64,000 nucleotides of DNA from Chlamydia ibidis 10-1398/6. GTDB lineage: Bacteria > Chlamydiota > Chlamydiia > Chlamydiales > Chlamydiaceae. The position numbers and the translations under genes are program-made. Shown here piece after piece: positions 57,362 through 64,000 of the stretch. The stretch covers positions 124,001 to 188,000 of the forward strand of contig NZ_APJW01000001.1 of the NCBI RefSeq assembly GCF_000454725.1, in the 5' to 3' direction. How positions within the stretch are numbered: the first letter of the stretch is position 1; every line of letters begins with the position of its first letter. The notes beneath the pieces are model-generated. The model saw only the letters and a list, made by a program, of their open reading frames with translations. It did not search any database and was not told the DNA's origin.

Positions 57362-57730
57362 ATGCCACGCATCATCGGAATTGATATTCCTGCGAAGAAA
57401 AAATTAAAAATAAGTCTTACATATATTTATGGGATAGGGCCAGCTCTTTCTAAAGAGATTATTGCTAAGCTGCAGTTAAATCCTGATGCAAGAGCTGCCG
57501 AATTAACGGAAGAAGAAATTGGCCGTCTCAATTCGCTCTTGCAGTCGGAGTATGCCGTCGAAGGAGATTTGCGACGTCGTGTACAATCCGATATTAAAAG
57601 ATTAATAGCTATCCATTCTTATAGAGGACAAAGGCATCGACTTTCATTGCCTGTACGAGGGCAGAGAACGAAGACAAATTCTCGTACGCGTAAAGGTAAG
57701 CGTAAAACAGTTGCGGGTAAGAAGAAATAA
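57362..57730 (+). CDS. rpsM: 30S ribosomal protein S13
   Basis: 122 residues. Start [33 protein letters not shown], and tail [20 protein letters not shown] are S13 landmarks. rpmJ (L36) is not found between secY and rpsM. Confidence 0.96.
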   Translation: MPRIIGIDIPAKKKLKISLTYIYGIGPALSKEIIAKLQLNPDARAAELTEEEIGRLNSLLQSEYAVEGDLRRRVQSDIKRLIAIHSYRGQRHRLSLPVRGQRTKTNSRTRKGKRKTVAGKKK

Positions 57731-57751
57731 TTTTGTTTAGGAGAACGTGTT

Positions 57752-58150
57752 TTGGTTAAAAATCAGGCGCAGAAAAAAGGCGTAAAAAGAAAACAATTAA
57801 AGAACATCCCTTCAGGCGTCGTTCATGTTAAGGCTACGTTCAATAACACGATCGTATCTATAACAGATCCTGCAGGTAATGTGATCTCTTGGGCTTCGGC
57901 TGGAAAAGTTGGGTATTCTGGGTCTCGCAAGTCATCTGCCTTCGCTGCGACGGTGGCTGCACAAGACGCGGCAAAGATTGCCATGAACTCCGGGTTGAAA
58001 GAAGTTGAAGTGTGTTTGAAAGGCACTGGAGCTGGTAGAGAATCTGCGGTTCGAGCTCTAATAGCTGCTGGTTTAGTAGTTTCCGTCATCCGTGACGAAA
58101 CTCCTGTTCCTCATAATGGTTGTCGGCCAAGAAAAAGGCGCAGAGTTTAG
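57752..58150 (+). CDS. rpsK: 30S ribosomal protein S11
   Basis: 132 residues. [40 protein letters not shown] and [18 protein letters not shown] are diagnostic. The start is TTG with AGGAG about ten bases upstream; no in-frame ATG or GTG fits. Confidence 0.95.
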   Translation: MVKNQAQKKGVKRKQLKNIPSGVVHVKATFNNTIVSITDPAGNVISWASAGKVGYSGSRKSSAFAATVAAQDAAKIAMNSGLKEVEVCLKGTGAGRESAVRALIAAGLVVSVIRDETPVPHNGCRPRKRRRV

Positions 58151-58170
58151 TTTTAGGGAGGAGGATCGGG

Positions 58171-59301
58171 ATGTCAGATAGTTCGCAAAATTTACTTTAC
58201 GATAAGTTCGAGTTGCCTGAGACAGTTAAAATGATGCCTGTCGAGGGAGTTTCTAGTTCAATTGACAAAGTTGCTCGCTTCGTAGCAGAGCCTTTGGAAA
58301 AAGGAATGGGGCACACTCTGGGCAATGCATTAAGAAGGGCGCTTTTAATTAGTTTAGAAGCTCCTGCTATTATCTCATTTTCTATGACCGGTGTTTTGCA
58401 TGAGTACATGGCAATAGACGGTGTTATAGAAGATGTTACTAATATTATTTTGAATTTAAAGGGCGCTCTGTTGAAAAAGTATCCTTTTCAAGACAGTGAA
58501 GATGGAAGGGCTACTAAGTTGTTGCGTGCGAAAATAGCTATTGATGCGTCTGATTTGGCTGCAGCTGGTGGTCAGCGAGCTGTCACTTTAGCTAATTTGT
58601 TGCAAGAGAGCGGTTTTGAAGCGGTAAATCCTGATCATGTGATATTTACTGTTACGCAGCCGATGCAAGCAGATGTTACTTTAAGGGTGGCTTTCGGAAG
58701 AGGATATACCGCTTCGGAGAGAATAGTGCTTGAGGACAAAGGAGCGCATGAGATTGTTTTAGATGCTGCATTTTCTCCTGTTGTTTTAGTAAACTACTTT
58801 GTAGAAGACACTCGCGTCGGTCAAGATACAGATTTTGATCGTTTAGTTTTGCAAGTTGAAACTGATGGTAGGGTATCGCCTAAAGAAGCTCTGGCATTTT
58901 CCACTCAGATTTTAACAAAACATTTTTCCATTTTTGAGAAAATGGATGAGAAAAAGATAGTTTTTGAAGAGTCTGTTTCTATTGAGAAAGAGAATAAAGA
59001 CGATATTCTTCATAAGTTGGTTCTAGGAATCAACGAGATCGAGCTTTCTGTGAGATCTACGAATTGTTTATCCAATGCAAATATTGAGACCATTGGGGAA
59101 TTGGTTATTATGGCCGAGCCTCGTTTGCTTCAGTTTAGAAATTTCGGTAAAAAATCTCTTTGTGAAATTAAAAATAAGCTGAAAGAGATGAAGCTAGAAC
59201 TCGGCATGGATCTTAGTCAGTTCGGTGTTGGTTTGGACAATGTGAAAGAAAAAATGAAATGGTATGCCGAGAGAATTCGGTCAAAAAATACCAAGGGATA
59301 G
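58171..59301 (+). CDS. rpoA: RNA polymerase alpha subunit
   Basis: 376 residues. N-terminal dimerisation domain (about 1-240) with [20 protein letters not shown]; linker; C-terminal DNA- and activator-binding domain (about 285-376) with [20 protein letters not shown] and [15 protein letters not shown]. The ATG at 58171 follows GGGAGGAGG; the frame runs upstream through rpsK out of its reading phase. Confidence 0.96.
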   Translation: MSDSSQNLLYDKFELPETVKMMPVEGVSSSIDKVARFVAEPLEKGMGHTLGNALRRALLISLEAPAIISFSMTGVLHEYMAIDGVIEDVTNIILNLKGALLKKYPFQDSEDGRATKLLRAKIAIDASDLAAAGGQRAVTLANLLQESGFEAVNPDHVIFTVTQPMQADVTLRVAFGRGYTASERIVLEDKGAHEIVLDAAFSPVVLVNYFVEDTRVGQDTDFDRLVLQVETDGRVSPKEALAFSTQILTKHFSIFEKMDEKKIVFEESVSIEKENKDDILHKLVLGINEIELSVRSTNCLSNANIETIGELVIMAEPRLLQFRNFGKKSLCEIKNKLKEMKLELGMDLSQFGVGLDNVKEKMKWYAERIRSKNTKG

Positions 59302-59307
59302 AAGGGT

Positions 59308-59736
59308 ATGCAACACGCTAGAAAAAAATTTAGAGTAGGCCGTACTTCTGCACATAATCGTTGTATGTTGGCTAATATGTTGAAGTCTTTAATTCACGAA
59401 GGACGAATTGAGACCACGTTGCCTAAAGCCAAAGAGTTGCGTCGTCATGCAGATAAAATAATTACTCTCGCTAAAAAGAATACCTTAGCAGCTAGGCGTT
59501 TAGCTGTAGGTAAACTTATGGTGCGATATAATGCGTTGACGAGTAAAGAGGCTAGACAAGCTAAGAATGGTGATTTTTCAGCTTATAATGTAGATCGTTT
59601 AGTGATAAATAAACTGTTTGATGAGTTGCGTCCTCGTTTTAGCGAAAGGAATGGTGGTTACACACGCATTTTAAAAACGCAAAATAGGGTTGGTGATAAT
59701 GCTCAAAAGTGTATTATAGAATTTTTAGCCGATTAA
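59308..59736 (+). CDS. rplQ: 50S ribosomal protein L17
   Basis: 142 residues. [20 protein letters not shown] and [20 protein letters not shown] are L17 signatures; [19 protein letters not shown] near the end. Last gene of the ribosomal block, six bases after rpoA. Confidence 0.95.
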   Translation: MQHARKKFRVGRTSAHNRCMLANMLKSLIHEGRIETTLPKAKELRRHADKIITLAKKNTLAARRLAVGKLMVRYNALTSKEARQAKNGDFSAYNVDRLVINKLFDELRPRFSERNGGYTRILKTQNRVGDNAQKCIIEFLAD

Positions 59737-59776
59737 GGCTGTTTTTTCTAAGAACACTGAGTATTAGGGATTAGCG

Positions 59777-60784
59777 ATGAGAGTAGTAATTAACGGTTTT
59801 GGGCGAATTGGCCGTCTGGTTTTAAGACAAATTCTAAAAAGAAATTCTCCTATAGAAGTTGTTGCTATTAACGACCTAGTCTCTGGTGATGCTCTTACTT
59901 ATCTATTCAAACATGATTCTACCCACGGTCGCTTTGACGTCAAAGTATCCCATGAAGATGGGTGTTTAGTGGTTGGTCAGAGAAAGATACAGTTCTTAGC
60001 TGAGCGTGATGTTCAAAAATTACCTTGGGGAGATCTTGGTGTTGATGCTGTTGTTGAGAGCACCGGGCTATTTACAAAAGAAGAAGATGCTGCCAAGCAC
60101 CTTGCTTCTGGTGCTAAGAGAGTGGTGATCACTGCTCCAGCAAAGGGTAATGTTCCTACGTTCGTAATGGGAGTTAATGAACATAAATTTGACCCTAAAA
60201 ATGATTTGATTATTTCGAATGCATCCTGCACCACAAATTGTCTTGCTCCTTTAGCCAAAGTGTTACTAGATCGTTTTGGTATAGAGGAAGGACTCATGAC
60301 GACTGTGCATGCTGCTACGGCCACTCAAAGTGTCGTAGACGGTCCTTCTAAGAAAGATTGGCGAGGTGGTAGAGGTTCTTTACAAAATATTATACCAGCT
60401 TCTACCGGCGCTGCTAAGGCTGTTGCTTTATGTCTTCCAGAGCTAAAAGGAAAGTTGACTGGTATGGCTTTTCGAGTGCCTGTAGCTGATGTGTCTGTGG
60501 TTGACTTGACAGTGAAATTGACAGCATCTACTACGTATGAGGATATCTGTGTAGCTATCAAACATGCTTCTGAGACTAATTTACGGGGAATTCTAGGCTA
60601 TACTGATGAAGAAGTTGTCTCGTCTGATTTTATAGGTTGTGAATATTCTTCTATATTTGATGCAGGTGCAGGTATCGCTTTAACAGATCGTTTCTTCAAG
60701 TTAGTTGCGTGGTATGATAATGAAATAGGCTATGCGACGCGCATAGTTGACTTATTAGAGTATGTAGCGAAAAGCTCTAAATAA
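59777..60784 (+). CDS. gapA: Glyceraldehyde-3-phosphate dehydrogenase
   Basis: 335 residues. NAD-binding start [18 protein letters not shown]; catalytic Cys in [16 protein letters not shown] (about 155); [20 protein letters not shown] and [15 protein letters not shown] at the C-terminus. Supplies 1,3-bisphosphoglycerate to Pgk, which is encoded at 16.5 kb. CT505 homologue. Confidence 0.96.
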   Translation: MRVVINGFGRIGRLVLRQILKRNSPIEVVAINDLVSGDALTYLFKHDSTHGRFDVKVSHEDGCLVVGQRKIQFLAERDVQKLPWGDLGVDAVVESTGLFTKEEDAAKHLASGAKRVVITAPAKGNVPTFVMGVNEHKFDPKNDLIISNASCTTNCLAPLAKVLLDRFGIEEGLMTTVHAATATQSVVDGPSKKDWRGGRGSLQNIIPASTGAAKAVALCLPELKGKLTGMAFRVPVADVSVVDLTVKLTASTTYEDICVAIKHASETNLRGILGYTDEEVVSSDFIGCEYSSIFDAGAGIALTDRFFKLVAWYDNEIGYATRIVDLLEYVAKSSK

Positions 60785-60797
60785 AAAGGTTTAATTT

Positions 60798-61595
60798 GTG
60801 TATTTTACAAGAGATCCAGTTATAGAGACTGTTATTACTTCCAGGGAAGGATATAAATTATCGGTGCGCAATACGAAGCACCTTTCGCAAGATCCATTTG
60901 TTGTAGAAGCTATTGAGGTTATTTCCTTAGGGAATACTTGTTTTTTCCGTAATTGTGACCATGGCAAGCCATTCATTGTTCCTGCTGCAGATTATGAAGT
61001 TATGGAAGTTCGTGACACAAGGATCAATCTCAAAGCTGTTGGATTGGATCGAGGAGTGAAGATTGCTGGCGGTAGAGAAGGTCTAATGAGATTGACGAAA
61101 GTGGCGCCTGTCGAAGAGAAGTATGAAGTTAGTGAAGAGCTCAGGGGTAGTGAGCCTTCTACTTCCCCAGTCGTTAAGAAAGAAAAGAAGGAATCTCGTA
61201 AATCTGAGAAGTGGAAAGAAAAGAAGAAGCAGGGACGAAGAAAAAATAATAAAGAAATAGCTGAAGCTGCGGGTGCTTCTCAGGAAGTCATTGATACTGT
61301 CACAGAAGAGATTTGGGAAGAATCGCAGGCAAATAAGCTTGAAGATGATAAGAAGTTCTCTTTACTTCCACCTCCTTCAAAGCTTATTTCTGAAGTGTTT
61401 TCCCAAGGTTCACCTGGTCAATCAGTTACTTCTGCTGATTTAGATGAGTCTTTACATGTATTGGTTAATGAAAGTAGCGAGATTATCAATGCATTGCTAT
61501 CAGCCGAACCTATTGTCTCTCTTCCAGAGGACGAGGAAGTAAACTTAGCTGCTGATGAAGAGCTTCCTACACCTTGTTCTCCAGAAGAAGACTGA
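60798..61595 (+). CDS. Conserved chlamydial charged protein (CT504-like)
   Basis: 265 residues from a GTG with AAGG about ten bases upstream. The N-terminal 110 residues look folded ([20 protein letters not shown]). A strongly basic Lys/Glu linker follows (about 120-155, [20 protein letters not shown]), then an acidic tail ([16 protein letters not shown]). No known domain, no signal peptide. Basic and acidic tracts side by side suggest a flexible nucleic-acid- or ribosome-linked protein, but this is a guess. CT504 homologue by position after gapA. Confidence 0.7.
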   Translation: MYFTRDPVIETVITSREGYKLSVRNTKHLSQDPFVVEAIEVISLGNTCFFRNCDHGKPFIVPAADYEVMEVRDTRINLKAVGLDRGVKIAGGREGLMRLTKVAPVEEKYEVSEELRGSEPSTSPVVKKEKKESRKSEKWKEKKKQGRRKNNKEIAEAAGASQEVIDTVTEEIWEESQANKLEDDKKFSLLPPPSKLISEVFSQGSPGQSVTSADLDESLHVLVNESSEIINALLSAEPIVSLPEDEEVNLAADEELPTPCSPEED

Positions 61596-61663
61596 TTTAG
61601 ATTTTTGGTATTCTTATACTTGAAATCCATTGATCTAGAAATTGTTGTATGATAAGCTTCTTC

Positions 61664-61691
61664 TTGAGTTTCTTTTGGGACGTTTTATAGT
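61664..61691 (+). promoter_or_regulatory. Promoter of tRNA-Leu(UAA)
   Basis: TTGAGT (61664-61669), a 16-base spacer and TATAGT (61686-61691) lie 26 bases before the mature tRNA. Start of transcription would be about 61698. Confidence 0.6.
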
Positions 61692-61693
61692 TT

Positions 61694-61713
61694 TCCCTTG
61701 TTTTGGCAAGGGA
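61694..61713 (+). other. Hairpin in the tRNA-Leu(UAA) leader
   Basis: TCCCTTG (61694-61700) pairs perfectly with CAAGGGA (61707-61713), ending four bases before the tRNA. No U-tract follows, so it is more likely a precursor-processing or leader structure than a terminator. Confidence 0.45.
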
Positions 61714-61717
61714 TATC

Positions 61718-61800
61718 GCTCAGATGGTGGAATGGTAGACACTAGGGACTTAAAATCCCTTGGGCTTATGCCCGTGCAAGTTCGAGTCTTGTTCTGAGCA
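61718..61800 (+). tRNA. tRNA-Leu (anticodon UAA)
   Basis: Class II tRNA: acceptor GCTCAGA/TCTGAGC, discriminator A (61800), D-arm TGGTGGAATGGTAGACAC, anticodon stem AGGGA/TCCCT with loop CTTAAAA (anticodon TAA at 61751-61753), a short-stem variable arm GGGCTTATGCCC, and T-arm with GTTCGAGTC. CCA is not encoded. Confidence 0.95.
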
Positions 61801-62108
61801 CTTTTTCTTAGTCACTTTCTTCTTCCCTTTACAGAGATATTTTCTACTTATTACTTTGATAACGGCATCTGTTTTGTGATTTTTTGATGTCTGTCCAATG
61901 GTCAGAAAATCGTTAGTGACCACAAAACATCTTTATAGTAACATCCTTGTGTTGTCTCTTTTAACACGTGTTGAATTTGCGTGCTGATAAAGCTGTCAAT
62001 GGTTATTTGGTGCGCGTGATGACTTGAGAATTCAGATTAGTCGGTTCCCGGGTTAGAGACGATAAGTCACGTATATGTTTATTTAATACGCTAACAATAA
62101 AGAAGACT
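61801..62108. other. Structured non-coding gap upstream of mnmG
   Basis: 308 bp without a credible gene. 61872-61931 holds overlapping inverted repeats: TTTTGTG (61872-61878)/CACAAAA (61921-61927), TGGTCA (61899-61904)/TGACCA (61917-61922), and GATGT (61886-61890)/ACATC (61927-61931). The outer and inner pairs share bases, so they are alternative folds. This could be a small RNA, a leader or a terminator region; none is provable. Confidence 0.4.
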
Positions 62109-62198
62109 ATGTCATCTGTTAAGAAAAAACGAAGACTAAAAATTGCCAAGCATAAGCGAAAAAAAAGACGCCGAAGAGATCGTCATAAAAATAAATAG
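62109..62198 (+). CDS. 29-residue Lys/Arg-rich protein, COX24/AURKAIP1-like
   Basis: The ORF encodes 29 residues, about half of them Lys or Arg ([20 protein letters not shown]). This pattern, K-K-K-R-R-x-K-x-x-x-H-K-R-K-K-R, is that of the tiny AURKAIP1/COX24-domain proteins seen in several bacteria and associated with ribosomes. It starts 11 bases before mnmG in the same direction. There is no strong Shine-Dalgarno sequence, so expression is uncertain. Too short for most gene callers. Confidence 0.6.
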   Translation: MSSVKKKRRLKIAKHKRKKRRRRDRHKNK

Positions 62199-62209
62199 TT
62201 GATTGGTTT

Positions 62210-64000
62210 ATGTGGACTCACCCAATTAGTTATGATGTTATTGTAGTTGGGGCAGGGCATGCAGGTTGTGAGGCGGCCTATTGTGCGGCAAAGATGGGTG
62301 CCTCGGTCCTTTTATTGACCTCTAATCTAGATACTATTGCCAAGTTAAGTTGTAATCCTGCTGTTGGAGGAATAGGTAAGGGTCATATTGTTCGAGAGAT
62401 TGATGCTCTGGGCGGCATTATGGCGGAAGTTACTGACCTCTCGGGTATACAGTTTCGTATTTTGAACCAGACAAAAGGACCTGCGGTTCGAGCTCCAAGA
62501 GCTCAGGTTGATAAGCAGCTTTACCATGTTCATATGAAACGTTTACTAGAGAATGTTTCGGGACTTCATATCATGCAAGGGACGGTTGATTCTCTGCTTG
62601 ATAACAGTAGCGGGGTTCTTGGTGTTTCTACGAAAGAGGGAGTGTCTTACCTTGGGAAGACTGTTATCCTGTCTTCTGGCACGTTTATGCGAGGGTTGAT
62701 TCACATAGGTAGTCGCAATTTTTCTGGTGGACGTTTAGGAGACCCGGCAACCAATGGATTGTCTTCAGCATTGAAAGAAAGAGGGTTCCCGTTAAGCCGT
62801 TTAAAAACGGGTACGCCTCCTCGTCTGCTTGCCTCTTCTATAGATTTTTCTGTAACTGAAGAGCAGCCAGGGGATCTTGGTGTGGGGTTTGTACATAGAA
62901 GCGAGCCCTTCGTTCCTCCTTTGCCTCAAGTGTCTTGTCATATTACGCATACTACCGAAAAGACGAAAGATATTATATCCCATAATTTAAGCTGTTCTGC
63001 TCTCTATGGCGGTAAGATAGAAGGAGTAGGCCCTAGATATTGTCCTTCTATAGAAGATAAGATAGTTAAGTTTTCTGATAAAGAACGCCATCATGTTTTT
63101 ATAGAGCCTGAGGGTATTAATACTCAGGAGGTTTATGTTAATGGCCTGTCTACTTCAATGCCGTTTCGTATCCAATACGAAATGATTCGTTCTGTTCGTG
63201 GTTTAGAAAACGCAGTAATTACACGTCCTGCATATGCAATCGAGTATGATTATGTTCACGGCAATGTGATTCATCCTACTATGGAGAGCAAATTAGTAGA
63301 GGGACTTTTTTTGTGCGGTCAGATTAATGGAACCACAGGTTACGAAGAAGCCGCTGCTCAGGGATTGGTAGCAGGAATTAATGCTGTAAATAAGGTGCTA
63401 GGACGTCCGGCATTTGTCCCTTCGCGTCAGGAGTCTTATATTGGTGTGATGTTAGATGATCTCACCACACAAGTATTGGATGAGCCTTATCGTATGTTTA
63501 CAGGGCGTGCTGAGCATAGATTGTTATTGAGGCAGGATAATGCTTACATGCGCTTATCTCATTATGGTCGTGATTTAGGTTTATTGTCCAAAGACCGTTA
63601 CGAGATGTTTGAAAGTCAAAAGCAACTTATTGAGCAAGAGAAGGCCCGTCTTTCCAAGGTTTTCAAGCATTATGGTAGCTCAGTTGTCTCTCTAGCTAAG
63701 GTATTGTGTCGCCCAGAAGTATCTTATGAAATTTTACATGCTACTTTTCCTGAAGATGTACAGGACCTCGGACCGATATTGAATGCATCGTTAGAGATGG
63801 AAATCAAATACGCTGGTTATATAGATCGCCAAAAAGCATTAATTCATAGCTTATCCAAAGCGGAAAACATGTTAATTCCTGAAGGCTTTGATTATAACCA
63901 AATCTCGGCTCTTAGTTTAGAGGCTAGAGAGAAGCTGACGAAATTTACACCGCGAACTATAGGATCTGCCTCTAGAATATCTGGTATTGCTAATGCGGAT
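62210..64000 (+). CDS. mnmG: tRNA uridine-5-carboxymethylaminomethyl modification enzyme MnmG, 3' end off window
   Basis: FAD enzyme that, with MnmE, modifies U34 of several tRNAs. 597 codons are in the window with no stop; a typical length of about 610 suggests only some 10-20 residues are missing. The FAD motif is [19 protein letters not shown] (about 12-30); [19 protein letters not shown] and [20 protein letters not shown] are family blocks; the C-terminal helical domain is visible. CT498 (gidA) homologue. Confidence 0.96.
   Translation, partial: MWTHPISYDVIVVGAGHAGCEAAYCAAKMGASVLLLTSNLDTIAKLSCNPAVGGIGKGHIVREIDALGGIMAEVTDLSGIQFRILNQTKGPAVRAPRAQVDKQLYHVHMKRLLENVSGLHIMQGTVDSLLDNSSGVLGVSTKEGVSYLGKTVILSSGTFMRGLIHIGSRNFSGGRLGDPATNGLSSALKERGFPLSRLKTGTPPRLLASSIDFSVTEEQPGDLGVGFVHRSEPFVPPLPQVSCHITHTTEKTKDIISHNLSCSALYGGKIEGVGPRYCPSIEDKIVKFSDKERHHVFIEPEGINTQEVYVNGLSTSMPFRIQYEMIRSVRGLENAVITRPAYAIEYDYVHGNVIHPTMESKLVEGLFLCGQINGTTGYEEAAAQGLVAGINAVNKVLGRPAFVPSRQESYIGVMLDDLTTQVLDEPYRMFTGRAEHRLLLRQDNAYMRLSHYGRDLGLLSKDRYEMFESQKQLIEQEKARLSKVFKHYGSSVVSLAKVLCRPEVSYEILHATFPEDVQDLGPILNASLEMEIKYAGYIDRQKALIHSLSKAENMLIPEGFDYNQISALSLEAREKLTKFTPRTIGSASRISGIANAD

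Noticed and set aside
60013..60324. 103-codon frame opposite gapA
   Set aside because: Antisense shadow of gapA with no independent evidence.
1..64000. Search for CRISPR arrays, transposases, integrases, toxin-antitoxin pairs and phage genes
   Set aside because: No spaced direct repeats, no transposase or integrase motifs, and almost all DNA is accounted for by conserved chlamydial genes.

Overview
The window is a piece of a Chlamydia chromosome. Gene content, gene order and protein sequences match the family: a PBP2 of about 1,090 residues, the suf cluster, paired phosphate-transport genes, CT694/CT695/CT696-type effector genes next to pgk, the dacF-to-fmt gene run, a Cap1 (CT529) homologue and the spc/S10/alpha ribosomal block. 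Gene order around parB, and the effector-to-rsmB/dacF junction, resemble the Chlamydophila branch (C. pneumoniae/C. psittaci side) more than C. trachomatis as I remember them. Species cannot be fixed by eye. CT numbers below are C. trachomatis homologues from memory, not from a search.

Layout. 0.5-4.9 kb: PBP2 and a nine-TPR protein. 5.2-9.9 kb: sufBCDS, iron-sulfur assembly, preceded by a structured leader. 9.9-11.5 kb, minus strand: a degenerate polysaccharide-deacetylase-fold protein, a 46-residue ORF and a single-pass membrane protein. 11.7-17.7 kb: parB, dppD/dppF (minus), a phosphate transporter with its PhoU-like partner, and pgk. 18.0-21.9 kb: three divergent CT694-696-type genes, the most lineage-specific part. 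22-28 kb: rsmB-like methyltransferase, dacF, small conserved genes, and a minus-strand operon of a BamD-like protein, a lipoprotein and RsbW, with a consensus promoter. 28-33 kb: dnaE and uhpC. 33-38.5 kb: hisS, aspS, mip, trmL, trxA, tRNA-Leu(CAG). 38.8-46 kb: CT538, tsaE, a dnaQ-like exonuclease, an acyl-CoA thioesterase, lnt, lpxC, fabZ, lpxA, fmt. 46-47 kb: Cap1-like gene with a full-length Shine-Dalgarno match and a strong terminator. 47.5-59.7 kb: rplC to rplQ with secY and rpoA. 59.8-64 kb: gapA, CT504-like gene, tRNA-Leu(UAA), a 29-codon basic ORF and mnmG, which runs off the right end.

The genes cover envelope growth (PBP2, DacF, LpxC/LpxA/FabZ, Lnt), translation (ribosomal proteins, HisRS, AspRS, Fmt, TrmL, MnmG, TsaE), replication and partition (DnaE, DnaQ-like, ParB), host-derived nutrient uptake (UhpC, Pit, DppDF) and host interaction (effectors, Cap1, Mip).

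I found no mobile element, CRISPR array or clear undescribed multi-gene system. The best leads are a shared N-terminal signature and amphipathic-helix block in the first two effector-type proteins, a CE4-fold protein missing all three metal ligands, an inverted repeat and hairpins before sufB, a possible leaderless rsmB transcript, and a structured gap upstream of mnmG.
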